Shown: positions 24,158-32,910 of the stretch, piece by piece
Position numbering within the stretch: the stretch's first letter is position 1
Layout: the number at the start of each line of letters is the position of its first letter
Origin: UM-FILTER-49-7 sp964599895
Lineage (GTDB): Bacteria > Acidobacteriota > Holophagae > Thermotomaculales > Thermotomaculaceae
Assembly: GCA_964599895.1 (NCBI GenBank)
Contig: CAZRHT010000015.1
Coordinates: 1 to 50,277 of the forward strand
DNA: 50,277 nt
Direction: 5' to 3'
The notes under the pieces: generated by a model
Seen by the model: only the letters and a program-made list of their open reading frames with translations
Databases searched by the model: none
What the model was told of the DNA's origin: nothing
Translations under genes and position numbers: made by a program

Positions 24158-25486
24158 TCAGTCTTCCATTTCAGAGAGTTTTCTCTTCAGCGTGGAAAGT
24201 GAGATATTCAGCTTTGCCGCCGTCTTACTCTTATTGTGGCCGCATGCTTCATAGGCCTGAGTAATGTGGCGTCGAATTACCCCCTCCAGTGGCTCAACCT
24301 CCCCTTCTGATATTGGCTGAACCTTCAAGGGCAGTTTGAACGGATGATGTTGAGAGAGGGCGGATTGGTCCCCAAGAATCAACATCCGTTCAACATAATT
24401 GGACAATTCTCTGACATTTCCCGGCCATTCCCCTTTTGCGAGATCCTGGAACCACTCATCTCCCGGAGATGGAAGTTTATTATTCAGTTGTTTTGAAAGG
24501 CTTTCCCATAGGTGAAGCGCAAGTGCCGGAATGTCCTCGCGTCTTTCCCGTAACGGAGGAATTCCGAGATGGATAACCGAAATTCTATAATACAAGTCCT
24601 TTCTAAATCGACCTGAAGCAACCTCTTCACGAAGATCACGGTTTGTTGCGGCTATCACCCGGGCACGGGATTTCAGCATTTTTTGCCCACCAATCTTCCT
24701 GAATTCACCGTTTTCAAGGACGCGCAGAAGCTTCGATTGGAAGCTCAAATCCATCTCACCGATTTCATCCAGAAAGAGCGTTCCTTCAGCAGCTATTTCA
24801 AACAGGCCTTTCCTGCTTGCGCTCGCCCCGGTGAATGCCCCCCGCTCATTCCCAAAGAATTCCGCTTCAAACAACTCCCTGGGAATGGCTGAACAATTAA
24901 CCGGCAGGAAAGGAAAATCCCGATATCTGCCCGATAGATGAATAGAGTGGGCGACGAGCTCTTTACCAGTTCCCGTTTCCCCGGTTATAAGAACAGGTGA
25001 GGGGACATCAGCCAGCTGTTTAATTACATTTCGAATTGTCTGGATCGCCACACTATTTCCTACGATTTGCAGGCCCGCAGCTTTGCGCTCCGATTCAAAT
25101 CTCTTTGAAGCTTCCACCGCTGCGCGCTCACCTGCATTTTGTACCCGTTTCAACGCATGGTTCATTTCAAATGGTTTCTGAAGATAATCAAAAATATATT
25201 CCCTAAGCTGGGGCTCCATGGAACCATGGGTAACATCAGATGCCGTAATCAGAATCACTTCCGTTGAAAGATTCATGTCCATGACATGCCGAGTTAATTC
25301 CAGTCCTGATCCATCCTGGAGAAGGATATCGAAAATACAAACATCATATTCATGGGTACCCAATAACTCCAATGCTTCCTGGTATCCGTAGCAGACATCT
25401 GCGTTAATCCCTCCTATTCTCATTTGCTCCGCAAAAGTATCCGCGAAAATTTTGTTGTCATCAACTAATAGGACTGAGCAGTTCAT
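24158..25486 (-). CDS. NtrC-family sigma-54-dependent response regulator
   Basis: 442 residues. Receiver 1-120 with acidic pair D9-D10 and phosphoacceptor D53 (CIFDILLQDGSG), K104 (YLQKPF). AAA+ domain from about 141: Walker A GETGTGKE (169-176), the sigma-54-contacting loop GAFTGA (216-221) intact, Walker B GTLFLDEIGEM, sensor motifs and Arg finger region RFRKDLYYRI, WPGNVREL. C-terminal Fis-type helix-turn-helix (AYEACGHNKSKTAAKLNISLSTLKRKL). It should bind enhancer DNA and drive sigma-54 RNA polymerase. Its start lies 26 bp inside the kinase gene, marking that kinase as its likely partner. Candidate target: the sigma-54 promoter 211 bp past its stop. Confidence 0.95.
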   Translation of the reverse strand: MNCSVLLVDDNKIFADTFAEQMRIGGINADVCYGYQEALELLGTHEYDVCIFDILLQDGSGLELTRHVMDMNLSTEVILITASDVTHGSMEPQLREYIFDYLQKPFEMNHALKRVQNAGERAAVEASKRFESERKAAGLQIVGNSVAIQTIRNVIKQLADVPSPVLITGETGTGKELVAHSIHLSGRYRDFPFLPVNCSAIPRELFEAEFFGNERGAFTGASASRKGLFEIAAEGTLFLDEIGEMDLSFQSKLLRVLENGEFRKIGGQKMLKSRARVIAATNRDLREEVASGRFRKDLYYRISVIHLGIPPLRERREDIPALALHLWESLSKQLNNKLPSPGDEWFQDLAKGEWPGNVRELSNYVERMLILGDQSALSQHHPFKLPLKVQPISEGEVEPLEGVIRRHITQAYEACGHNKSKTAAKLNISLSTLKRKLSEMED

Positions 25487-26549
25487 AGGCAGGCCCCTCG
25501 GAAGGTATGAGAATTACAAAACACGCGCCGCTTGAGCACGGTTTGGCAAATAACATCCCCCCCATATTCAACATTCTTTTTCTTGCAATAGTCAGTCCCG
25601 TTCCCTTCCTGCCATCATAATTGCTGAAAAAAGGATAAAAAACCCTCTCCAGCATATCCTCGGCAATCAGGGGACCGGTATTCTGAATCAGTATTTCTCG
25701 ATGACGCATAGTCTCCTGTCCATGTCGGATAACGATTTCTCCTCCATCTTGCATTGCGCTTATGGCATTATCGATAATCTCTCCCACCACCTTGATGAAA
25801 TCGACTTTTCGAACAGTTGCATGCCAGTTGTCCGGCATTTTTTCAAACCGGCATGATATGGACATATGGCCGGCCAACTTCTCTTCCAACACGAATCTTA
25901 ATGATTCTTTGACGTTGATGCGTTCCCACGGAGCCTGGGAGTCTGCCCCCAATGGTCGCAATAATTTCAAAATTTTGCTTAACCGCTTCACCTCCAGAAG
26001 TGCCGAATCCATCTTTTTTATGATGTCTTCCCTGTCATACGAATCCAGATTAAGAAGGGTAACCTGAAGAATCCCCATGATACCGGCAAGCGGGTTCCCG
26101 ATCTCATGAATAATCTCGGAAATTATCTGATTATATCGTTCATATACATTGCGATATTGTTCAATTGTACGAGCCTTTTCAATTTGAGTAACATCCCGGA
26201 AAATAACCATCAACAAATTTTCTACCACTGGATAGACAGTAAATCCAAATATTCTTTCCTTTATTTTGACACTGGTTGTCAGCGGCAATTGTGGGCGATT
26301 CCTGAATCTAACTTCCAGCTCTTTCGAAATTTCATGGAGCATGTCCTGAATCCATCTGTCTGCTGTTTCCTTTCCGGCATCATTCACGTAGAGGGGCTCA
26401 TACGGATTTTTCCGATACAGGGCAATTCCAATTTGGAAAAAATCCAGAGATTTTATAAAGAAACAATGTTTTTCGTTGCATTTCTCTGAAGCACCCAGTA
26501 AGCAACTTGAGCCAAACGCCCTGCATTCCCACCGGCTTTCTTCAGTCAT
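25461..26549 (-). CDS. Cytoplasmic PAS-type histidine kinase with N-terminal Cys cluster
   Basis: 362 residues from ATG 26549 (GGAGAGGCCA upstream), overlapping the receiver gene by 8 bp (ATGACTGA). No signal or membrane segment. Four cysteines lie at 9, 16, 24 and 29 before a PAS-like domain (about 33-120, GIALYRKNPYEPLYVNDAG...MVIFRDVTQIEKA). The H-box is QIISEIIHEIGNPLAG with H148; the ATPase part shows VVGEIIDNAISAM (N-box) and GRKGTGLTIARKRMLNMGG (G-box). Probable phosphodonor of the overlapping NtrC-type regulator. Confidence 0.9.
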   Translation of the reverse strand: MTEESRWECRAFGSSCLLGASEKCNEKHCFFIKSLDFFQIGIALYRKNPYEPLYVNDAGKETADRWIQDMLHEISKELEVRFRNRPQLPLTTSVKIKERIFGFTVYPVVENLLMVIFRDVTQIEKARTIEQYRNVYERYNQIISEIIHEIGNPLAGIMGILQVTLLNLDSYDREDIIKKMDSALLEVKRLSKILKLLRPLGADSQAPWERINVKESLRFVLEEKLAGHMSISCRFEKMPDNWHATVRKVDFIKVVGEIIDNAISAMQDGGEIVIRHGQETMRHREILIQNTGPLIAEDMLERVFYPFFSNYDGRKGTGLTIARKRMLNMGGMLFAKPCSSGACFVILIPSEGPAYELLSPIS

Positions 26550-27012
26550 TGGCCTCTCCATCTCCCAAATCCAGGACCTTTCCATTTTTGTGCTCAACCG
26601 ATGCCAGCACTGCCTTCAATTCTTCCAGGCTATATGGCTTTAAAAGAATGCCATCAACCTTAACGTTCTGGAGTTTTTGAGAGAATTCTGACTCAGGAGA
26701 TCCCGTCGCGATAATAATTCTCATAGAAGGATTCATTTCTCTCAGCCGAATTGCTGTGGCTGCCCCGTCAATTCCCGATGGAACGTACAGATCCAGAATG
26801 GCAAGGGAGATGGTGGAATGTTCCATTAAATTCTTCACCTTCTCAATGGCCTCCCCACCTTCCGAAGCCTCTATCACGTCGTAACCGAGGTGCCGCAACA
26901 TCTTGGACAAATTTTCACGTATCAAAAGAGTATCATCCATTATAAGAACCCGTCTCGGCTGTTCGGGCGTTTCATTCTGATTGTGGTTTTTTGATAAATT
27001 CATTCTATTCAA
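26542..27012 (-). CDS. Single-domain response regulator (receiver only)
   Basis: 156 residues if the TTG at 27012 is used, which GGGAGG precedes by 5 bases; the ATG at 27003 (153 residues) is the alternative. After a 20-residue polar tail the receiver shows VLIMDDT, LAILDLYVPSG with the phosphoacceptor Asp, IIIATGSPES and ILLKPYS with the conserved Lys. No output domain. Likely a phosphate shuttle between the hybrid kinase upstream and the kinase downstream, or an effector by contact. Confidence 0.87.
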   Translation of the reverse strand: MNRMNLSKNHNQNETPEQPRRVLIMDDTLLIRENLSKMLRHLGYDVIEASEGGEAIEKVKNLMEHSTISLAILDLYVPSGIDGAATAIRLREMNPSMRIIIATGSPESEFSQKLQNVKVDGILLKPYSLEELKAVLASVEHKNGKVLDLGDGEAND

Positions 27013-27070
27013 TCAAACCTCCCGGCCCTTCGACATCAATTTTAAACGACGTGGAGAATGCGTACAATCA

Positions 27071-30000
27071 TCAGGATGTCAAAAGTTTAATTTTTTCTCT
27101 TAGATCCGTTTGATTGAACGGTTTTTTCAAAAAGTTCTGACCTTCGACAATCATAGAGTTTGGATCATCTGGATGAAAGGCATATCCGCTTATGAAAAGT
27201 ATGGGCAAATCAGGAAATTCATCGTGGATCTTCTCAGCTATTTGACTCCCTCCAGCATTCGGCATAACAAGATCAATGATTGCCAGGATAATTGAATCAC
27301 TGTGCCTTTCCAATAAGGAGAGACCCTTGTCCCCAGCTTCTGCTTCAATTACGTCCATTCCGATCTTTTTGAGCATAAAGCGAGTGATTGCCCGAACTGC
27401 CGGGTCATCTTCCACAAGCAAAACCGTACCTGGAATTACCCCCTCACCTTCATGCTCTTTCGTTGTTATACTGTCTTCGACATCCTCCGCGACCGGGAAA
27501 AATACACGAAAATCTGTTCCGGAACCCGGCACACTGGTTACTGTTATAATTCCCGCATGCTGTTTCACAATTCCATAAACGGTAGCTAATCCGAGTCCTG
27601 TTCCCTTCCCGACACCTTTTGTCGTAAAAAACGGTTCAAAAATATGCTGTGTCGTTTGGGAGTCCATACCTATTCCTGTGTCACGGACATCAATTACAAC
27701 ATAAGAGCCCCGCTTAGCCCATGGATAAGCCTCCACAAATTCATGTCCTACTTCCTCTCTGGAAATCAACAGTGTCAGTTTTCCGCCATCCGGCATTGCG
27801 TCCCTGGCATTTACACACAAATTCATAAGGACTTGTTCCACTTGTCCCTTATCCGCACATACAGTTCTCGAATTCTCACAGGGAGAAAAGGAAATTTCAA
27901 TATTTTCTCCAATGACACGTCGCAGTAGATTCAGCATGTCATGTGTAACTCGATTCAAGTCAATATATTCCGGTTCAAGGTGTTGTTTTCTGCCAAACAC
28001 AAGCAGTTTGCGGGTCAACTCAGCGGAGCGCTTTGCGGCTTCGGAAATATCCAGGACATAACGCTCCAATGGACTATCATCCGGAATCTCAATTGTAAGG
28101 ATCTCCGATGCCCCCATTATAACTTGCAGCAAGTTATTAAAGTCATGGGCAATTCCCCCGGCTAATTGGCCAATAGCTTCCATTTTCTGGGAGTGTCGAA
28201 GCTGCGCTTCCAGAAGAATTCTCTCAGTGATATCTAACGATGATTCCACGATATACTTAATCTCTCCATCTTCATTCCTGACCGGCATGGCGGACAATGC
28301 GACATGTCGCTTTTCTCCGTTCGGGCCAACATGTATGTGGTGCTGATTAACAGCTTTGTTAAGAGACAGTACCTTCCTGTGTGGACAGGGGTGATCATCT
28401 GAGTCACAAGGGGATTCACGGCCGTGGGAAACTTCGTAACATTTCAAGCCGGGTGTTTCAGGATCCAATTTCCATGTATCTTTGGCGGCTTTGTTTGACA
28501 TTGTTACAGTATAATTCGGGTCAATCACAATAATCTCGTTTGGTAATGAATCAATAACTTTCTGAAGAAAATCCCGGCTTCTGATCAGTTCACGCTCAAG
28601 GTTTTTTTGGCTCGTTACGTCGCGGCCTATTACTACCAATCCCCGGCGATCTCCATTCTCAAAAAACACCGGCGATTTAATCACATCAAATATCTTCTCT
28701 CCTCCGCCCGGTAAGGGAATTACCTCCTCTCCTCGGCTGATTCTTCCTTTCTCCCAGGCATCTTCGTCGGTTTCCCTGCAGTAGAGAAGTGCGTCAGAAT
28801 AGAATGGACTGAATGGTGCCAATTCCTTTTCAGACTTGCCTTGATACTCCACATTTTCCAATTGGAAAAGTCTAAGACCAGCCTCATTCGTCACTTCCCA
28901 TCTCCCTTCACCGTCCTTGAGAAAAATACTGTCAGGTGTTGAATTGATGAGTGTGAGTAGCCGGTCTTCACTCGCCCGAAGTTCATTCTCAATCCTCTTT
29001 CTTTCTGTAATATCCCGAAACGCGCCCATTGCCCGATACTCCCCGGCACCCCGGATGCGGGCCAGGCGACCTTCAAGAATGGATTCATCGTTCGGATCGC
29101 ATTTGTTACTGAATTCCCGCAAATTGGTCAGGGAATGGGAAGATTCATCATTCAATAGCCCATTTATTTCTACAGCGAAAGTTGCTGAGTCATCGACCGG
29201 AATCACCAGATCCCTCAGACGGCTTCCAACCACACTTTGTTCCTGGCAATCGAACAGTCTCTCAGCCTCGGGATTGCAGAAAGAAATGATGCCTTCTTTA
29301 TTTAGAATGACCACAGCATCCAGGAACTCTTCCGTCACTCTCTCAAATAATTTCTGAAATTTTGTCAGTTCAAATTGAGCATCATCCCGTTGAGAACTGA
29401 GTTGACGGGTCAGTAAAAGATGCTGATTTTCTTTCCTGAGTCGATATGAATACAGGAGGAGAAAAACCATCAGCCATCCAAAAAATACAATACCGATGAT
29501 TTCTTTCCAATAGACTCGAAAAATAACCCCGAATTTCGGCGGCATATGAATATCATATGGGGGCAGTCGAAGGGTTTTCAGACATTCCCGGACAGGCTGG
29601 TAATTTGCAGGAATGGTCCAGCCGCCGCACTGAGCGGCAATGGCGGCCTCATCTGTAGGTTTCATTTTCAGAAGTGCTACAGCTACGAGTTTTGCCAGCT
29701 TTTCCGGGGTATGAGGAAGTTTGGCAAACGGCCACTCAGGATACAATCTGGTTGAATATACGTAAGGAAAAGAAGCCATTTGGCCCGGATGCAGAATCTT
29801 GAAATTCGAAAGCTCTATTTTTCCCTCTCGCTCCATGCGTTCAAGAATGTCGGTTCGAACCGTTCCGGCATCTGCCTTTCCATTCTTAACCGCATAAACA
29901 ACTTGATCATGGGTACCGAGAAACATGAGATCAGAAAAATCCTTTTCAGGCGAAATTCCGTGTTCCTTGAGCTCCCGCCATGCGACTTGCCAGCCTCCGA

Positions 30001-30475
30001 AAGAAGAAGCATCCACCGCCGCAAAGCTCTTTCCAGATAAATCCTTGAGTGAGGAAATATCCTTTCTTTCTTTTTTGCAAAATATAACACCACCAAAACG
30101 ATTTATCGGTCCAATTCTTGATTCGTTGTTCAGCGTGACAATTCTACTGGCATGGTGATCTTCTTCCGTGCGGACATATAGCGATGAGTTTACGAAAATG
30201 AAATCGACCTTTCCCTTTACAATAGCGTCGTGTATTTCCTGGAACGGCAAAGGAACTATTTCGAAGCGATAATTCGGGACAGACGCGTTCAGATATTCTG
30301 CCGTCGGACTCCAGTGTTGCAGACAAACTGCTTTTCCCCGTTTGGCCAGAACCCCAATCTTCACAATCTGATCTATGTTGTTCTCGGCACAAACAACAAC
30401 ACTCTGAGACACCATAATAATGGATAAACAAAAAACAATATAAAAGATGAACTTGAAATGTGTCCGTTTCTGCAA
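27071..30475 (-). CDS. Hybrid sensor kinase: PhnD-like periplasmic domain - TM - 3 PAS - HisKA - HATPase - REC
   Basis: 1134 residues from a TTG at 30475; the next ATG would cut away the signal peptide (FKFIFYIVFCLSIIMVSQSVVVCA). Residues about 35-300 form a phosphate/phosphonate-type binding fold (VKIGVLAKRGKAVCLQHWSPTAEYL, DFIFVNSSLYVR, GKSFAAVDASSFGGWQVAWREL). TM near 325-345 (IIGIVFFGWLMVFLLLYSYRL). Three PAS domains follow; the third has CYEVSHGRESPC and HPCPHRKV, a Cys-rich signature common in sulfate-reducer sensors. H-box GGIAHDFNNLLQVIMG near 775, N-box NLCVNARDAMP, G-box GVGKGTGLGLATVYGIV. C-terminal receiver from about 1017 (VEDDP, IIDLVMPNAGG, FLKKPF). Ligand unknown. Confidence 0.93.
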   Translation of the reverse strand: MQKRTHFKFIFYIVFCLSIIMVSQSVVVCAENNIDQIVKIGVLAKRGKAVCLQHWSPTAEYLNASVPNYRFEIVPLPFQEIHDAIVKGKVDFIFVNSSLYVRTEEDHHASRIVTLNNESRIGPINRFGGVIFCKKERKDISSLKDLSGKSFAAVDASSFGGWQVAWRELKEHGISPEKDFSDLMFLGTHDQVVYAVKNGKADAGTVRTDILERMEREGKIELSNFKILHPGQMASFPYVYSTRLYPEWPFAKLPHTPEKLAKLVAVALLKMKPTDEAAIAAQCGGWTIPANYQPVRECLKTLRLPPYDIHMPPKFGVIFRVYWKEIIGIVFFGWLMVFLLLYSYRLRKENQHLLLTRQLSSQRDDAQFELTKFQKLFERVTEEFLDAVVILNKEGIISFCNPEAERLFDCQEQSVVGSRLRDLVIPVDDSATFAVEINGLLNDESSHSLTNLREFSNKCDPNDESILEGRLARIRGAGEYRAMGAFRDITERKRIENELRASEDRLLTLINSTPDSIFLKDGEGRWEVTNEAGLRLFQLENVEYQGKSEKELAPFSPFYSDALLYCRETDEDAWEKGRISRGEEVIPLPGGGEKIFDVIKSPVFFENGDRRGLVVIGRDVTSQKNLERELIRSRDFLQKVIDSLPNEIIVIDPNYTVTMSNKAAKDTWKLDPETPGLKCYEVSHGRESPCDSDDHPCPHRKVLSLNKAVNQHHIHVGPNGEKRHVALSAMPVRNEDGEIKYIVESSLDITERILLEAQLRHSQKMEAIGQLAGGIAHDFNNLLQVIMGASEILTIEIPDDSPLERYVLDISEAAKRSAELTRKLLVFGRKQHLEPEYIDLNRVTHDMLNLLRRVIGENIEISFSPCENSRTVCADKGQVEQVLMNLCVNARDAMPDGGKLTLLISREEVGHEFVEAYPWAKRGSYVVIDVRDTGIGMDSQTTQHIFEPFFTTKGVGKGTGLGLATVYGIVKQHAGIITVTSVPGSGTDFRVFFPVAEDVEDSITTKEHEGEGVIPGTVLLVEDDPAVRAITRFMLKKIGMDVIEAEAGDKGLSLLERHSDSIILAIIDLVMPNAGGSQIAEKIHDEFPDLPILFISGYAFHPDDPNSMIVEGQNFLKKPFNQTDLREKIKLLTS

Positions 30476-30519
30476 CTGTTAAACCCCAACGCACCAAATT
30501 GAATTTCTGTCTAAATTTT

Positions 30520-30547
30520 ACTATACATCTGTGTGCAATGCTATACA
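30520..30547. repeat. Direct repeats upstream of the hybrid kinase gene
   Basis: CTATACAT occurs at 30520-30527 and 30540-30547, a period of exactly 20 bp (two helical turns), 45-72 bp before the kinase start. Placement suits a tandem operator. No other copies noticed. Confidence 0.35.
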
Positions 30548-30606
30548 TTTTTGTTGTTGGCGTTAACAGTAAGTGAACTCCATCCTCATAAATTACATCA
30601 TAATAC

Positions 30607-30693
30607 CTATCCTAATCTTTTCTGCAGCAACAGACTCCTTTTGTTCTTCTCTTCGAGTTCTCTTTGTCTTTGCGAGGCGTAGATATTTGCCAT
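30607..30693 (-). CDS. Possible 28-residue small protein ORF
   Basis: ATG 30693 with GAGGAG nine bases upstream, beginning 20 bp after the msrBA stop. The peptide starts MANIYASQRQRELEEKNKR and is rich in Lys, Arg, Glu and Gln, so could form an amphipathic helix. No family is recognised. The region also looks like low-complexity intergenic repeat DNA, so this is weak. Confidence 0.25.
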   Translation of the reverse strand: MANIYASQRQRELEEKNKRSLLLQKRLG

Positions 30694-30712
30694 CCGTTGC
30701 TACTCCTCAAAC

Positions 30713-31663
30713 TTAGAATCGTTCGGTGAAGAAGTGGCAATAGGGGGTTTTTCCCGTTTTTGCGTAGTAGTCCTGATGGTACTCCTCCGCCTTCCAGAAA
30801 CGTCCTGCTTTTCGTACCATTGTTACCACATCATAGCCCTTCTTCTTCAACTCCTCGATTGTCTCATTCGCTATCTTTTTCTGCTCGTCGCTGGTATAGA
30901 AAATTTCAGAACGGTATTGAGCGCCTACATCGGGCCCCTGACGGTTCCACTCCGTCGGGTCATGGATATCAAAGAAATACCTGCACAATTCCCGATAGGA
31001 AACCACATTCGGGTCAAAGACAACTTTCACAGCTTCAGCATGACCTGTATCCGTGTAACTGACATCTTTGTAAGTGGGATGAGGTTTATGCCCGCCGGTG
31101 TAACCCACTGTTGTTTCCAGTACACCCTTCTTTTCTTTCAGCAAAGCCTCAACACCCCAGAAACAACCCCCGGCAAAAATTGCCACTTCCTTTTCGGGTT
31201 TGGTTTCTTTCACTACCGGCGGCAATGGTTCCCCTTTCGGAATAAACAAAAGAGATATGGAGTTTACGCAATTCCTGGTATTCTTCGGCGTAAAATGTTC
31301 TCCGAAAAACACATGACCCAGGTGGGCACCACAGTTGGCACAGACAATTTCTGTTCGACGACCGTCCGGATCCGGAATACGCTTCACAGCACCTTTAATC
31401 TCGTCATCAAAGCTGGGCCAGCCGCAATGTCCATCAAATTTATCGCTGGATTGGTAGAGTGGCGCACCACATCGTTTGCAGACATAGGTCCCGTTCTTAT
31501 TGAATTTGTCATATTTGCCACTGAAGGGGCGTTCTGTACCCTTATGTAGAATGACTCTGGCTTCTTCCGGTGTCAGTTTTCGGTATTTCACTGGTTCATC
31601 TCCTCTCAAAGATAAGCTGGTTAATAGTAATGTCACCAGCAAAAATAGTTTTCTATATTTCAT
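30713..31663 (-). CDS. msrBA: Secreted bifunctional methionine sulfoxide reductase MsrB-MsrA
   Basis: 316 residues; AGGAGGATGAA precedes the ATG. Signal peptide MKYRKLFLLVTLLLTSLSLRG. MsrB comes first (about 27-145): zinc cysteines C62/C65 (CKRCGAPL) and C108/C111 (CANCGAHLGHVF), catalytic C132 in NCVNSISL. MsrA follows (about 158-316) with catalytic C167 in GGCFWGVE, GYTGG and the FHD-type segment AGRFWKAEEYHQDY. Reduces both R- and S-methionine sulfoxide in periplasmic proteins. The B-A order with export signal is one of the known arrangements. Own promoter. Confidence 0.94.
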   Translation of the reverse strand: MKYRKLFLLVTLLLTSLSLRGDEPVKYRKLTPEEARVILHKGTERPFSGKYDKFNKNGTYVCKRCGAPLYQSSDKFDGHCGWPSFDDEIKGAVKRIPDPDGRRTEIVCANCGAHLGHVFFGEHFTPKNTRNCVNSISLLFIPKGEPLPPVVKETKPEKEVAIFAGGCFWGVEALLKEKKGVLETTVGYTGGHKPHPTYKDVSYTDTGHAEAVKVVFDPNVVSYRELCRYFFDIHDPTEWNRQGPDVGAQYRSEIFYTSDEQKKIANETIEELKKKGYDVVTMVRKAGRFWKAEEYHQDYYAKTGKTPYCHFFTERF

Positions 31664-31702
31664 TTCATCCTCCTGAATAGTAAATTCCAGTTCCTATTAA
31701 TA

Positions 31703-31732
31703 ATCATACGCAGTAAGAGGATAGTTGTTCAA
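31703..31732 (-). promoter_or_regulatory. Promoter of msrBA
   Basis: TTGAAC (31727-31732), 18-bp spacer, TATGAT (31703-31708); predicted leader about 33 nt. Confidence 0.5.
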
Positions 31733-31756
31733 GAAAAACTTTACTTTTTTTTCCTC

Positions 31757-31806
31757 TTGACTTGTTCTTTCCTTTTTTGTAAGGTTTTAATGTACAATAA
31801 TAATAT
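31757..31806 (+). promoter_or_regulatory. AT-rich promoter region of the pdh operon
   Basis: Several overlapping candidate boxes: TTGACT at 31757-31762, TACAAT at 31793-31798, TAATAT at 31801-31806. No pair has both good matches and correct spacing; TACAAT gives the most sensible leader (about 17 nt) before the CGGAGGAAAC ribosome site. Confidence 0.3.
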
Positions 31807-31821
31807 GTACTCGGAGGAAAC

Positions 31822-32910
31822 ATGTTTGACAAATACAATCCACTGAAGAAAAAACAATTTCGCCTTATCAATCCACAGGGAACATTGGTAAATAAAAACG
31901 AATTTACTGAGGACGCGGATTCTATTCTTGAAGAAGGACTGAAACGAATGATCCTTGCCCGCACCGTGGATCTGAAGGCAGTTTCATTTCAACGCCAGGG
32001 AAGAATGTATACCTATCCACCTAATCTCGGACAGGAAGCCATAGCTGCCGCTGCAGGACTGGTGATGAAAGACGAAGACTGGCTGGTTCCCGCATACCGC
32101 GAACTTGGAGCATGGATGGCAAAAGGAGCTACCCTCAAAGAAATGTTCCTTTATTGGAGCGGCTTCGAAGAAGGCGGCGCCTTTAAAAACGCAAGCAATA
32201 TGATGCCGGTCTCGGTACCCATTGCGTCCCAACTCCTGCATGCGACAGGAATTGGTTTTGCTCTGAAGTACAAAAAGGAACCAGGGGCTGTATTTGCTTT
32301 TTGTGGTGACGGAGGGACATCCGAAGGTGATTTTCATGAAGCATTGAATTTCGCCGGCGTCTGGAAGGTCCCTGTGGTTTTTGTCGTTCAAAACAACGGC
32401 TATGCCATTTCCTGTCCCGTATCACGGCAGACTGCAGCCGAATCAATCGCAATTAAGTCGGTGGCGTACGGAATCCGGGGGATTCAGGTGGATGGAAATG
32501 ATCTCGCTGCCTGCTATCAATCAATGAAAACCGCCCGGGATTTTGCGGAAAAAGAGCAAGAGCCAATACTGATTGAATGTATGACGTACCGCGCAGGCGC
32601 CCACACTACTTCGGATGATCCCGGCCGATATCGTTCAAAGGAAGAAGAAGAGAAATGGAAAAAGGAGGACCCCATAGCCCGAATTCGAACATTTCTTGTT
32701 AAAGCGAACCGTTGGTCCGAATCAGAAGAAGAAAAACTGGTAGAACAGTTCGGGAAACAGGTGGATGTCGCCTTTCAGGAAGTGGAAAGCGCCCCACCCT
32801 ATCCCCTTGAAGACGTCTTCCGCTATCAATTTGCTGAGATGCCCGAAACTCTGAGGCGGGAAATGGCCGCTTATCAACGGTTTGCAAGCTGGAAGGAGGC
32901 GCAGGCATGA
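31822..32910 (+). CDS. pdhA: Pyruvate dehydrogenase E1 component, alpha subunit
   Basis: 362 residues, CGGAGGAAAC upstream of the ATG. With E1beta it decarboxylates pyruvate (or a branched 2-oxoacid) and reductively acetylates lipoyl-E2. TPP signature GDGGTSEGDFHEALNFAG...VVQNNGYAIS (GDG...NN), RQGRMYTYPPNLGQEA near the N-terminus, and YRAGAHTTSDDPGRYR. Pyruvate rather than branched-chain specificity is favoured by similarity to Gram-positive-type PdhA, but sequence alone does not settle it. First of five overlapping or closely spaced genes. Confidence 0.9.
   Translation: MFDKYNPLKKKQFRLINPQGTLVNKNEFTEDADSILEEGLKRMILARTVDLKAVSFQRQGRMYTYPPNLGQEAIAAAAGLVMKDEDWLVPAYRELGAWMAKGATLKEMFLYWSGFEEGGAFKNASNMMPVSVPIASQLLHATGIGFALKYKKEPGAVFAFCGDGGTSEGDFHEALNFAGVWKVPVVFVVQNNGYAISCPVSRQTAAESIAIKSVAYGIRGIQVDGNDLAACYQSMKTARDFAEKEQEPILIECMTYRAGAHTTSDDPGRYRSKEEEEKWKKEDPIARIRTFLVKANRWSESEEEKLVEQFGKQVDVAFQEVESAPPYPLEDVFRYQFAEMPETLRREMAAYQRFASWKEAQA

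Noticed and set aside
30734..31549. 271-codon open frame on the plus strand
   Set aside because: Antisense to msrBA, which has all catalytic cysteines.
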